A DNA stretch of 64,000 nucleotides from Vanilla planifolia (GCA_023846275.1 JAIUJO010000230.1:7501-71500); one strand, 5' to 3'. Positions 1 to 14,004 are shown, counted from the first letter of the stretch. Numbers and translations are program-made. Notes: a model not told the origin generated them from the letters alone.

Positions 1-815
1 TCTTCTTCCTCGTCCTCTCCTTTCTCTTCTTCTTCTTCTTCTTCTCCTTCTTCCTCTTCTTCTTATTCTTCTTCTTCTTCTTCTTCTTCTTCTTCTTCTT
101 CTTCTTCTTCTTCTACTTCTTCTTTTTCTTCTTCTCCTTCGTCTTCTCCTTCTCCTTCTTCTTCTCCTTCTTCTTCTTCCCTTCTTCTTCTTCTTCTTCT
201 CCTACTTCTTCTCCTTCTTCCTCTCCTTCTTCTTCTCCTTCTTTTTCTCCTTCTTTTTTTCCCATCTTCTCCTTCTTCTTTGTCTTCTTGTTCTCCTCCT
301 TCTTCTCCATCTTCTTCTTCTTCATCTTCTTCTTCTTCCTCCTCTTCTTTTTCTTCTCCTTTTTCTTCTTCTCCTCCTCCTCTTTCTTCTTCTCCTTCTT
401 CTTCTTCTTCTCCTTCTTCTTCTCCTCCTTCTTCTCCTTCTTCTCCTTCTTCCTCTTCTACTTTCTCTTCTTCTCCTCCTCTTCCTCCTCCTCCACGTTC
501 TTCTTCTTCTTCTTCTCCCTCTTCTTCTCCTTCTTCTTCTTCTTCTTCTTCTTCTTCTTCTCTTTCTTCTTCATCTTCTTCTTTTCGTTCTTCTTCTCCT
601 CCTTCTCCTACTTCTCCTTCTACTTCTTCTTCTTCTCATCTTCTTCTTCTTTTCCTTCTTCTTCTTCTTCTTCTTCTTCCTCCTCTCGTTCTTCTTCTTC
701 TTCTTCTTCCTCTGCTTCTTCTTCTTCTCCTTCTTCTCTCCTTATCCTTCTCCTCTTCTGCTCTCCTTCTACTTCTTCTTCTTCTCCTTCTTCTTCTTCC
801 CCTTCTTCTTCTTGT

Positions 816-849
<34 letters not shown>

Positions 850-976
850 ATTCTTCTTGTTCCTCTTCTTCTTCTTCTCTTCTTCTTCTTCTCCTTCTTC
901 TTCACCTTCTTCTTCTTTTACTTCTTCTTTTTCTTTTTCTTCTTCTTCTCCTTCTTCTTCTCCTTCTTCTCCTTCT

Positions 977-1011
<35 letters not shown>

Positions 1012-1896
1012 TTCTACGTCTTCTCCTTCTTCTTTTCCATCTTTTACTTTTTCTTCTTCTTCTTCTTCTTCTCCTTCTTCTCCTTCCACTTCTTCTCCAT
1101 CTTCTTTTTCTTCATCTCCTTCTTCCTCATCTTCTTCCTTTTCTTCTTCTTCTTCTTCTCCTTCCACTTTTCTTCTTCTTGTTCTGCTTCTCCTTCTTCT
1201 TCTTCTTCTTTTTCTCACTCTTTTTACCCTTCTCCTTCTCCATCTTTTTGTTCTTCACTTTCTTCGGCTTTTCTTCTTCTTCATCATCATCATCATCATC
1301 TTCTTCTTCTTCTTCTTCCTCTTCTTCTCCTTCTTCTTCTTCTTCTTCTTCTCCTTCTTATCCTTCTTCTTCTCCTTCTTCTTCTTCTTCTTCTTCTCTT
1401 CTTCTTTCACCTTCTTCTTCCTTTCTTCTCTCCTTCTTCTTTTCTTATCCTTCATCTTCTTCCTCTTGTTCTTCTTCTCCTTCTTCCTCTTCTTTTTCTT
1501 CTCTTCTCCTTCTTCTCCTTCTTCATCTTCCCCTTCTTCTTCTTCCCCTTCTCTACCTTCTTCTTCTTTTTCTTCTTCTTCTTCATCTTCCTCTTCTTCT
1601 TCTTCTCCTTCTCGTTCTTCTTATACTTCTTCTTCCTCTTCTTCTTCTCCTTCTTTTTCACCTTCTTCTCCTTGTTCTTCTTTTTCTTTTCTCCTCTCCT
1701 TCTTCTTCTCCTTCTTCCCCTTCTTCTTCATCTTCTTGTTCTTCGTCTTCTTCTTCTTCTTCATCTTTTCCTTCTTCTTCTTCTTGTTCTTCTTCTTCTT
1801 CTTCTTCTTCTTCTTCTACTCCTTCTTCTCCTTCCCCTTCTTCTCCTTCTTTTTTTCTTCTTCTCCTTCTTCTTCTTCACCTTCTTCTCTTCTTCT

Positions 1897-1943
<47 letters not shown>

Positions 1944-2150
1944 TTCTTCTTCTTCTTTTCCTTCTTCTTCTTCTTCTTCTTCTTCTTCTCACTCTTTTTC
2001 TCCGTCTCCTTCTCCATCTTTTTCATCTTCTCCTTCTTCTTCTTCTTCTTCTTCTTCATCTTCTTCATCATCATCTTCTTCTTCTTCTTCTTCTTCTTCT
2101 CCTTCTTCTTCTTCTTCTTCTCCTTCTCCTTCTTCTCCTTCTTCTTCTTC
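1..2150 (+). repeat. Long imperfect (TTC)n / (GAA)n array
   Basis: About 2.15 kb of almost uninterrupted pyrimidine on the + strand, built from TTC with frequent TCC, CTC and TTT variants. It is open at the left edge of the window. Purines are rare and scattered. The clearest exception is a short (TCA)n run at 1281-1300. The array stops abruptly at 2150, where an inverted satellite unit begins. Because every frame of TTC repeats lacks stops, long open frames occur by necessity on both strands. They would encode only Ser/Phe/Leu runs on + and Lys/Glu/Arg runs on -, and I do not regard them as genes. Polypurine-polypyrimidine tracts of this type are known to be able to form triplex DNA; whether this one does so is inference. 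Confidence 0.97.
1281..1300 (+). repeat. (TCA)6 microsatellite inside the TTC array
   Basis: Six TCA units in a row interrupt the otherwise pyrimidine array. This is the densest purine run in the first 2150 bases and probably arose by a TTC to TCA change followed by slippage. Confidence 0.9.
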
Positions 2151-2555
2151 ATATCTAGCATCTCTATATCTCCTTTAATATGGTGGTGCATTGCCATTAT
2201 TTTGTTGTAATATATTTCTTCAATCTATTTTATTGAGCATTAATCTATGTTAATTATCATAGAAACAATAATTTACTAGTACTTACTTTTTTTGCAATTT
2301 GTAGTAAGTAAAATAAAGGATTGATTAATACTAGATATGCATCATTGGACTAATCTTGATGTGCTCTACCTAAATAAATATTTATTTCCAAACTTATTAA
2401 TATTTTCGTTTCAAGGGCCTTCACATACCTGATGAGACATTTCAATTTGTACTTAATTTGTTTAACTTTATATGCTTAGTATCCAAACTTTCCCCATACA
2501 AGTTATCTCTTTAGTTCAATTTTTTTTTCTTTAGTTCAATTTTTTTTCTTTTTCG
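2151..2555 (-). repeat. Satellite monomer, reverse orientation, partial
   Basis: Immediately right of the TTC array the sequence reads as the reverse complement of the satellite. ATCTCCTTTAATATGG matches the reverse of the GAGGAGATT element, TTCTTCAATCTATTTTATTGA matches the reverse of the GATAAATTGAAG box, and TTGGACTAATCTTGATGTGCTC near 2345 matches the reverse of the GAGCTCATCGAGATGAGTCC segment. Part of the unit is deleted around 2455-2500. A short duplicated tract (2511-2549) lies at its right end, next to the switch to forward orientation. Confidence 0.85.
2511..2549. repeat. 20-bp tandem duplication at an orientation switch
   Basis: The string TTAGTTCAAT followed by a T run and CT occurs at 2511-2530 and again from 2531, a period of 20. 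It sits at the boundary between the reverse unit to the left and forward satellite to the right, so it may be a scar of the rearrangement. Confidence 0.9.
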
Positions 2556-5500
2556 TATGTTAAAATTATGCAATACGAAAAACCCAAAGTCATGTAAGGC
2601 TCACAAAAGAAGAAATTTAGAGATACATAGTGATATAACAAAATAAAATTGGAAAATGTTTCAAATTCAGACAAATAGTTTTAAAAAGTTGTTATTATAG
2701 ATATTAAGATGATTGAGCTAATATTCTTAAAACATTAGATTAGGAATGAATCAATACGTCTCTTAAGTCATGCCAAAACCCTCAAAACTAAATATTTTAA
2801 CAATATAAAAATGAATATTTAATTCACTAGAGCTATTGAGGTTGATTATGACAATGTTTGTTCCACCATAATAAGGTCTTGTTCGAAATTATTGGAAATC
2901 ACCAATCTCGATAAACATAAGTAGTAATAAAAAAATTTTCTTAATACTAAGAAAATAAATATTAAATCTTATAAGAAGTAGATTTGGCCAAGCAATGTAA
3001 CCAAATTAATGCTATATAATGTAGTATAACCAAATTAAAGAAAATAAGTTTTAAAAATATGATATGGTGTGGGAAAGTTCTATTCTAAATAACCAAGAAG
3101 ATTAAGTGTAAAATCTTATACTAAAATAAAGATAAACATGTTTGAAAATGTAAAAGCAAATTTTTAATTTGATGGTGTATTTCGAGACAAGTTCAACAAT
3201 ATTATTTTTGTCTACATGAAACCTGTTTTGGAAATATTGTGAAGTTTAAGAAGTAAGCAAAAATAAATAATTACAAATTATTAAATTTTCATTAAATTGG
3301 TATATATTAATGTTAAAAAAAAGATAAATTAATGTATAAAAATTTAACAAAATCAAAGCAATGCAATAATCACTATGGAGGTTAACTAGAGTTTTATAGT
3401 AATATAATAACATCAAAGAGAAATATTTAAGAAAATGAAATAAAAGCTATAAGAAGGCATCAATCAAAGACACAAAGAAGATTAATGGTAATATCCACCA
3501 TCATTAAAAGAAGTACAAATCTAAAATATCTTATAATGCATGCCAAAACATCAGAAAATGTAAAACACAAAAATAAAGAAATAAATCATTAGATAGATAT
3601 AGGTCATCTAGAAGAGTGCAATGACATTTTATTCAAGTCTAATGAATGTAGTTTGGAAGAACTAGTAGTTTCCAAGATAACTTAGCATAATAATAAAATA
3701 CTAATTTAAAATTAAGAAAATATATTTTTAAGATGATGTAAGAAAAATTGAGGTTATATAATATAACAAAATTAAGACATTTTAAAGGTAACACATTTGA
3801 GGAGATTTTTTGTTACATATTCACACCACTAAATCAATAAAAAAGAATTAAAAAAATTCGAATAATTTTATAAGAAAACTCATTGCAAGGCATTATAGAA
3901 ATTGTGTGTAACATCCTTGATCATCGATCAGTTACGAATAGAAATTTGTAAAGCATTGTAAAAACAAAAAACTAAAGATTTAAAAAAATATAAAATTGAA
4001 TATCTAATTGCATACAGCATCTTAATAGTAGCCCAAAGAATTATTATGTTTTACCAAATTTGATAAGACGAAATAACAAATATATATTATTAAGACAACA
4101 AAATAAGTGCATATTAAAGTTAAAATAAAGTAAATTTTTGCATTGTAATATAACAAAATCAAAGCTTTGAAAGGTTACACAAGAGGAGATTTTGAGTTAT
4201 AGCGTAAAGTAACCAAATAAAAGAAAAACAATTCAAACATTAAAATATAATGTAAGAGAAACCTACATTCCAAGATAGTAAAAAGATCAGGTGTACTATC
4301 CTAAATCATCAGACATGGCACAAATCAAAATTTTTTCTAAAGCATACAAAAAAGCTACAAAAAAAAATTCTTTAAAATAACAAATCAAATATTTAATGAG
4401 TTTGAACTCATCAAGAGAAGGCGAACATTTTTTTTGGGATGAACCCCATTTGGAATACTAAAAATTGTCAAAGTAAATAAGAATAATTTTTTTAAAATTA
4501 TTAATGAAATATAAAGATAATATATATATAAACTAAAACGAGATAAATTGTAGTATTTCAAAATAATCAAATAAAAGTGATGTAAAAGTTTTATGAAAGG
4601 AGATTTACTATTTCATAATATGAAAACCAAATCAATATATAATATATGAAATTTTTATAGTGGGGCACTAAGGAGAACGAGAAAAACAACTACATTCATC
4701 ACACTAGGCTTGATTAAAATTGACTCAAAAGCATGCCAAAAATCCATAAAATAAGTACTTAAAAAATGCAAGGAATGGAACATAATTGGATAGATATCAT
4801 TGAGATGACTCTAACGTTGTTTATTTAGCTGCTATTGGACCTTGATCAGAATTACTATAAATTAAAAAATGAAGTAAGCATAAAAAATGTTTAGTTGTTA
4901 TTTTTTTACTAAGTAAATATATATTAAAGTTAAAAAGTTATAAATTGAAGTAATATAATTTATCCAAATCAAAACATCATATGAGTAACATAAATGGAAT
5001 TTTAGAATAACAAAAAAATATAAGCCTAACAAAATTGAAAAGTTTGACAAATTTAGATAAATTATATGATAAAGATACATTCCAAGGTACCAAAGAGATC
5101 AAGTATAAAATCCTTTGATCATAAAATCAAGTACTAATTGAAAAATCTCATAAACAAGCAAAAATAATGGAAAAAATATTATTTAAAAATTTTAAAAAAT
5201 GTATATTCAATTACGTAAGGCTCATCGAGATGAGCCCAATCACATTTCTTTACTCTTGACTAGAATACGTTTGTAATTATTGCAAAATTGAATTCGCATA
5301 AATAATAAAACAATTATCTTAATATTAAGTAAATATACATACATTATTTTTGGAATTAAATAAATTGAAGTAATATTATAAAAAACTAAAAGAAATTTAA
5401 AGATCCTAAATTGAGATCAACTACAACATCATTCTATAGGAAATGAGGTACACATATATATGCCTCATAAAAAGTGCAAAAAAGTTTCAGAAAAAAGTAC

Positions 5501-7715
5501 TTTAAAAATATAAAATTAAACAATTAGTTGGATAGAGTTCAATGACATTCATTTTGTCTCAATCAAACCACATTGAAATTTCTACTAAGTCCACAATTAA
5601 ATTTGAATAAAAAAATTAATTCATTATTTTGATATTATTGAAATATATATTAAAGTTGAAGTAACATAAACGAAAAGAATATAATATAACATAATGAATG
5701 CAATGTATGATCACACAAGAGAAAAATTAGAGTTACATAGTGATATAATAAAATAAATTCAAAACATTTTAAGAAATGAATTATATTGTATAAGTAATTT
5801 GCAGCACAAGATACTAAGAGGATCAAGTGAAACATACATGATTTTGAAGTCATTTGCAAATGAAGATATCTTCTAAAGAGCATCGTTACAATAGAAACAA
5901 AAATATTTTCTATAAATATGTATATATATTTTTATATACGAATATTTAATTATATAGAGGTTATTGAAATGTTATTAACATCATTTGTTTAATGTTGATC
6001 ATGCCTCGTTCAGAATTATAGAAAATTACAATAATAAATTAATATCTTGACATTAAGTAAACATATATTAAAACAAAACTAGGACAAATTGTGTTAGTTT
6101 GAAAAAACCAAATTAAAGAGATTTGAAGGTCACATAAAAGACATTAAGAGTTACATAATAATAGGAGTACAAATTCATAAAATTGAGATAAATTATAAGA
6201 AAAAGTTTCTTTCCTTGATTCTTCAGAGCTCAATCTTAAACTGCACTACCATAAAATGTAAAATATTTATAGAACAGAAAAAATATTTAACTCAATAGAC
6301 ATTATCAAGAATAATCAAATAACCTTTATTTCGTCTTGATTAGACCCCTTTGGAATTATGCAAAGTTATTAAAATAATGAAGAATAAAAATTAATAAATC
6401 ATAATTTAATATTAAGAAAAAATATATTAAAATTGAAATGATAAAAATGAAAAAAATTCATGTAACTAATGAAAATAAGGGGCACATGAGAGATGATTTA
6501 AGGTTACATAATAAAAAAAAGAAAATTAGACAATTTAAATTATACTAAAAAGTTTCACTACAAGACACTAAGAAGATTAAGACGGTGAGGCGTGATCAAA
6601 AATGAAATGTTTTAAATGTCATTCAAAAAAAATATAAAATAAAATATTTAAAATAATAAAAATAAATGTTCAATTAGATAGAGCACATTTAGAATAGTAA
6701 AGCAACACTTGTTTCAACTCCATCAAACAAAAAATGAAGTTATTCTCATATTAGGTAAACTTATAATAAGGATAAAATATGGTGAACTGAAGGCAAGTAA
6801 TACAACCAAATGAAATAAAAAAATGTCTCTTTTGAGTAAGATTTGCATTTCTCAAGTTATTTATGAAAAGAAATGTCTCTTAAAATGTTTCAACAATAAT
6901 AAATAAAATATATGAAAATATTAAAAACTATTTAATTAGGTTGAGTACATCCAAGTTAGCCCAACAATGCTAGATTTGTACTAATAAGAATATTGTCTGA
7001 ACTACTACGAATTACTAAAGCAAATAATCATAAATAATAAAATATTATTATTTAAATATTAAGTAAATACATATTAAATATGAAATAAGATAAATTGTAG
7101 TGAATTATAGCTAAATTGAATTCATCTAAAGGCAACATAATGGAAGAATTAGTGTTTCATGGCAATATAAGAAAATTAAAAAAAAAAACTGAAAAAATTA
7201 TGTAAATTATATGAGAATGTTTTATTTGAGGACACTAAAGAGGTTGAGTACAACATCCTCAATCATCAAAAAAGGTATAAATTCAAATTCCCCAGAATGC
7301 ATCCCATAAGTCTTGGAAATAAAACATTTGAAAAATTAAAAATCAATAATTAAGTTTATATTATTTTTATCAAACCTTTTTCGAAATAACTGTGAATTGT
7401 TAAAGTAAATAAGTTGTGATAGTAATAAGTATTATGATAATATTAAATAGATTTGTATCAAAACTTAAAATAAAAAAATTAAAGTTTTTTAATATCACAA
7501 AATCAAAGCAGCATAAAAGCTGACACGAGAGGTGAACTTGAGTTCCATTTTAATATATGCACATAAAAGATAAAGATTTGAAGAAAAAATATAAATTAGA
7601 GAAGAAAGTAATATTTTAAAAATTGAGATATAACGTAACATTCTTAATCATCAAATCAGTTATGAATCAAAATATCATGTAACGTGCACCAAAAAATTAA
7701 ATTAAAATATTTAAA

Positions 7716-7734
7716 ATATATATATATATATATA
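7716..7734. repeat. (AT)n microsatellite in satellite monomer
   Basis: A pure AT run lies between TTAAA and AAGCATATTTAAATAG, replacing the TTTAAAAATATAAAAATG portion of the monomer just before the GAGCTCATC segment. It is a local slippage expansion of a pre-existing A/T motif. Confidence 0.9.
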
Positions 7735-10354
7735 AGCATATTTAAATAGATATAACTGATCAAAATGAGTCCAGTAACTTTATTTTATGTTCATCTAACC
7801 ACGTTTTGAGATACTACGAATTCTTCAAAAAATAAGAATGAATATTTTTAAATTCTTATTTTAGTATCAAGTGAAAATATATTAAATCTAAAATGAGATA
7901 AATTGAAGTAATATTGTTTAACCAAATCTAGGAAATTTTAAGGTCATGCGAGTGGATTATTGAAGTTTGATAATAATAAAACTAAATAAAAAAATGTTAA
8001 AAAATTACAGACATTGGATGAGAAAGTTTCACTCCTAGATGCAAAGAAGATTAAATGTAACATTCTTTATTATAAAAACAAGTACGAGTCAAAATGTCTC
8101 GTTAAGCCTATAAAAGCTATTAAATATAAAATATTTAAAAATATTAAAACAAAAATATAGATTAATGGACCTCATTGAGATGAGTCAACTAACTTTTATT
8201 TTGTCACTACTATACCACTTTTCGATTATGCTTAATTATTGAAATAAGTAAGTATAAATAATAACAAATTATCATCGAATATAAAAATAAAGAATTATCA
8301 AAACTAAATTGAAGTATTGTAATATAACATAATCAATGCAAATTGAAGTTTAAATAAGAGAATATTTGGAAGTACATAATAACACAAGAAATTTAATGTG
8401 AAACATCCAAAGAAAGGAGATAAATTATAATATAAAGTAAAAGCCAAAGGTATTAAGAATATTAAGTGAAATATCCTTGATCATCAAACTAGGTATAAAT
8501 AAAAATGTCTAAAATAGTATAGTAAACAAATAGGAATTAAAATATTTTTAAATATAAAAATAAATTTTCAAATAGATAGAACTCGTCGAGATAATTTTGA
8601 CAGTGTTTGTTTCATCTCCATCAAACCAAGTTTGAAATTACTAGAAACTACAAAAATACTTAAACAAAAAGAATAACTATCTATTGTTTTAATATTAACT
8701 AAATTTATATTAAAGTCTAATATTGTAAATTTATGGTAGGTCAAAATAAAAGTTATGTAAACATCACAAGAGGTGACAATTAGAGTTTCATAAATATATA
8801 AAAAAATCAATAAGAAAACATTTAGGTAACAAAATAAATTATGCAAGAAAGTTGTATTGTGGCATTCTATTGATATCGAGTATAGTATTCTCCTTTATAA
8901 AATTTGGTATAAAGGAAAATGCCTCATAAAATCTATTGAAACAAAAAAAAAATAAAAAATTTAAAAATATTAAAAGAAAGTTTTAATTATAATGAGCCAG
9001 TCAATATGGGCTCGACATTGTTAGGTTTGCTTCGATCATCCTTTGTTTAAATTTGCTATGAATTACTAAAAAAATAATCATAAAAAATAATAAATTAATA
9101 TTTAAATATAAAGTAAATATATAATAAAGCTTAAATAATATAGATTAAAATAATATGTTATAATCAAATCAAGAATTACAAAGGTCACATTTAGAATTGG
9201 AGTTTCACTGTGATATGTAGAAGATTTAAAATTACCAAGTGATATAATAAAATCTTAGTGAAGGGTTTGATAAAATTATGTAAATTGTATGAAAAAGTAG
9301 CATTCCACGATACCAATGGCATAAAGTGTAAAGTCCTTGAACATCAAATATTTTACAAATTTAAATGCCTCAATAAAGCACACTAAAATAATAGAAGATA
9401 ACGTATTTAAAATTTTAAAAATAAATATTCAATTTGTTAAAATCATTTCTTTATTCTTAGTTGAACCTCATTTTGAATTATTGTCAAAATACCAAATTAA
9501 ATCAACATGAATATCAAATAAATAATTTTAATAAATTAAAAAAAGTTTTTATGTAACTATATATTAAAAAATACTAAGAAGATCCAGAGTAACATTCTTG
9601 AATGCCAAATGAGATTTGAAAAGAAATGTCGTATAAGTAAAAGAACTCTACAAAATCCAATACCTTTAAAATAAAGAACTGAATGCTTAATTGGATAGAG
9701 ATTGATGAGAGGAGTCTAACCTCATTTTTTTTCCAATCAATAAGACCTCATTTAGAATTTCTACAAATGTCTAAATTAAATAAACAGAAATAAGATAAAA
9801 TTATTATTTTAATATCAAATAAATATATGAAAGTTAAAATGAGATAAATTGAAGTAATAAAATACAATAAAAGCAATATGATGTAAAGGTTACATTAGTA
9901 GAGAATTGGAGTCATATATTAATATAACCAAATCAAAGTAAAATATTGAATGAAATGAGTTCAATTAAATGGAATCTTTTCATTACAAGTTTTTAAGATG
10001 CTCAAGCATTGCATACATAATTATCAAATCAAATACAAGTTAACACATCTAGTAAAGAGTGCAAAATTCTAAAAGAGAGTATTTAAACATATATAACAGA
10101 ATACTTAATTATATGATGCTCATTAAGATGATAGTATTGCCATTTGTTTCATCTCAATCACACCTATATTGTAATTATTGGGATTTCAAATAATAAATAA
10201 TTATATATAATAATAAATTACCACGTTAATAACAATTATATATTAGGGTTGAAATGATGCAAACTATATCAATGCAAAAATCTAAAGAAAAGCAATACAA
10301 AAGACACACAAGAAGAGATTTAAAGTCAATATTATATTAAATAATAGTGAAAAC

Positions 10355-10450
10355 TAATAGAAATCAAGAAAATTCTTTCAATCAAACTCCTGTTGGAATA
10401 AAGGTTGATTGAGCAAAGATTAAGTGTCAACTAAAAACTATAGCAAATTA
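10355..10450. other. Extra ~95-bp segment inside one monomer
   Basis: Between the GTTACATAGTAATATAAC-type box and the following GCAAAA/AGAAATGAGATAAAT box this unit has roughly 95 bases that do not align to the monomer. The neighbouring anchors are 514 bp apart rather than about 415, which agrees. The segment contains an inverted repeat, CAATCAA at 10379-10385 and TTGATTG at 10405-10411. No target-site duplication is evident. Confidence 0.55.
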
Positions 10451-13400
10451 ATGCAAAACCTCTTTAGAAATGAGATAAATAGAAATGCAAAGTTTAATTC
10501 TAATAGATGAGGAAGATAGAGGGTAACAACCTTAATTGTTAAATAAAGTACAAAGGAAAAAACTTCAAAGGCATGCCAAAATAATAGGAAATAAGATATT
10601 TAAAATTTTAAAACAAAATATTCAATTAAATAGAGCTTATTGACACAAGTCTAATAACAATTGTTCCATCATCATTAAAGCTCATTAAAAATATTGTAAA
10701 TTACAAAAATTGTTAAACATAAATAAAATAAACTTTATGTTTCATCTAATGTAAAATTTATAATAAATCTATGGTGTGATAAATTAAAGAAAAAAAGTAT
10801 AACCAAATAAAAATAGTGTTAAGGTCATAAAAACTACAAATTATAGTTTCAAAATAATGTAAGAATATCAAGGAGAAAAAATTTGAAGAAACTAGATTAA
10901 TTGTACTAGATAAGTGCATTGCATGATAACAAGGAGATGGAGTGCAACATTACAATTTTTCAAATTATGTATGAAACAAAATATCTTGTAAAACATTTAA
11001 AAAAATAAGAAAATAAAATATTTTAAATTATAATAATGTTTTAATTAATTTTACATGTCTAGATTAGTCCATTAACATTAGATTTGAGTGTTGAAATCCC
11101 TTTTCATATTACTAAAATTACTAACAAAAAAATCTTAATTAAAAAAATAATTTAAATTTTAAATAAATATATAGTAAAGTTGAGATAAGATAATTGAAAA
11201 AATATATTGTAACCAAATAAATTGTATGAGAACAATTATAGTGTCTTCATGGAACCAAATTGAAGCAAAAGATTTGAAAAAATGAAATAAATTATACAAG
11301 AAAGTTTCATTTCAAAATACAAAGGAAATCCAACATGAACAAAGTACAATTTAAAGCATACTATAAAGCATGCCATAAACCTAGGAAATAATATATTTGA
11401 AAATTTGAAAAAGAATATTTAACTCAAAACAGCTCATTGAGATGAGTCTAATGTTGTTTATTTTTTCTTGATAAAACCTTTTTCTAAAATACTATGAATT
11501 ATTAAAGTAAAATAGAATAAATAATAATAAAGTATTATGTCAATATTTAATTGAACTATATTAAAATTTAAATAAGATAAATTATAAAAGCTGAATATAA
11601 CAAAAAAAAGTAAGTAAATGTCACACAAGACATTAATTAGAATTTCATTACAATATATTCAAATAAAATAAAAAGATTTCATGAAATGTGATCAATTGTA
11701 CGAGAAAGCAATAACGTAATATACAAACGAGGTCAAGCGTAACTTCCCCAATAATAAAATGAAGTAGGAATCAAAATAATTTATAAATCATACCAAAAAT
11801 TAGAAAAGAATAATTTTTGAAAATATATATAAAAAATTCATATTTAATTGGAAAGAGTTCATTGAAATGGCCATAAAACAATTATATTTGATATCTATTA
11901 CACCAAATTCAAAATTATAGCAAATTATTTAAGTAAATAAACATAAATAATAAAAATTTATTATTCTATTATCTAGTAAAAGTATATTTATCCTAAAATA
12001 AGATAAATTAAAGTAATATAATACAATCAAATCAAAGTGATGTAAAGTTCCTATAAGATAAAATAACAAAAAAGTCTTCATTCTAAGATAGTAAGGCCAA
12101 TGTGTGTAACATGGTCTACTATGAAATATATAGAAATAATTAAGCATGTCAAGGACTGAAAAAATTTAATATTTAAAAATATTGATAAGGTTAATTTAAT
12201 ATATGTTATTGAGAAAATTCTAATGACGATTATTTCATCGTTATTACCCCTTTATTTGAGTTATGTTCAATTATTAACGTAATAAGAATGAGTTGTCTTT
12301 AATGATCATTTAAATATTAAGTAAAGATATATTTAAACTAAATAAGATAAACTGAAGTAATGTTTTATAATAAAATCAAAGAAAATTATAGGTTACGTAG
12401 AAAAACATTTAGAGTTACATAAAAATATATGCAATTTAATACAAAACATTTTAAAAATAAGACAAATTGTATAGTAAAATAGCATTACAAGATACAAAAA
12501 ATATTGACCGTACAATTCTTCAACACGAAATAAGTACAAATAAAAGTGTCTTGCAAATGCATGCTTAAATAATATGAATGAAATTACATAAAAATATAAA
12601 AAACATTCAATTGGAAAGAGCTCATTGAGACAAATCCAATTAGATTTGTTTTAACTACATCAAGTCTCGATAAAAATTACAATGAAATACGAAAATAATT
12701 AAACATAAATAATAATAAATAATTTTTCTCATACTAAGTAAATTTAAAATAAATCTCAAACATAAATATTTGTACATAGGTAAAACAAATAAACAAAACT
12801 AATGTAAATGTCACATGATGTGAGAATTAGAGTTTAATAGTAATATAAGAAAATAAAATAGAAAAAGTTAAAAAATAAGATAAAATATATAAGAAAGTTT
12901 CATTCAAAAATACTAAGGAGGTCAATATAACGTTCTTATTTGTCAAATTCGGTATGAAATAAATAAGTAAAGCCAAAAAAAATCTTAGAAAAAAATATTT
13001 AAAAAAAATAAAAATATATTTAAATTTGTTTGAATGTGTCAAATTGTCTCTAATGAAGTAAGGCTTGCATCAATCAGAACTCATTTTGAATTACTACAAG
13101 TTATTTAAAAAATTAATCATAAATTATAACAAATTATTGTTAAATGACTGAGTAATTGAGCAACAAATAAAAAATAAAATAAATTGAAATAGTGTATTAT
13201 AATCAAATGGAACTCATGTAAAGCTCAATAGAGAAGAGAAACAGAGTTTCTTGGTAATATAAGTAAATAAAAAACATTTAAAAAAAGAGATAAATTGTAT
13301 GAGAAATCTTTAATTCATGATTTTATAGAGATCAAATGTAACTTTCTTGATTATGAAAACTTGTATGAATTTAAATATCTTATAAAACATATTATAAAGC

Positions 13401-14004
13401 AAGGAAATGTAATATTTAAAATTTTAAACTGAATATTTTAATTTATAGTGATAGTGAAGATGAGAAAAAAATGTTGTATTCATCTTGAGTAGACCTTATT
13501 CGAAGGATAGTTTAATTATTTTTTTAATATAAAGTAAATAATAACAAATTTTTACTTTAATATAAAGTAAAACTATAATACAACTTGAATATGAAAAGTT
13601 AAAGCTTTGTAATATAACAAAATCAAACAAGTGTATAGGTCACATGAGGTGCGAAGTAGACTTCTATAGCAATATATCCAAGTAAAAATAAAAAATTTGA
13701 AGAAATGAAATAAATAGTGTAGGAAAGCTACAATCCGTTATACTTAGGAGATCAAGAGTAACATACCTGATTGTTAATCAAGTATGAATCAAAATATCTC
13801 AAAAATTATGATAAATCCAAGGAAAATAAAAAATTTAAAAACATAAAAACAAATATTTAATTTAATAGACCTCGTCGAGTCTCATCCTACTAGCTTTGGT
13901 TGCTCTCAATCATAGCTCTTTTTGAATTTACTCATACTTACAAGATTAAATAAGTAAAAAAATAATGAACTATTTTTTGTAATATATGTATATATACATG
14001 TGTT

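Noticed and set aside
113..2197. Lys/Glu/Arg-rich open frames on the - strand
   Set aside because: Complement of the same microsatellite (GAA repeats). No domain, start context or conservation signal.
280..2210. Very long open frames (over 600 codons) on the + strand
   Set aside because: They are stop-free only because TTC repeats contain no stops. The translations are Ser/Phe/Leu runs without domains, and all three frames are open at once.
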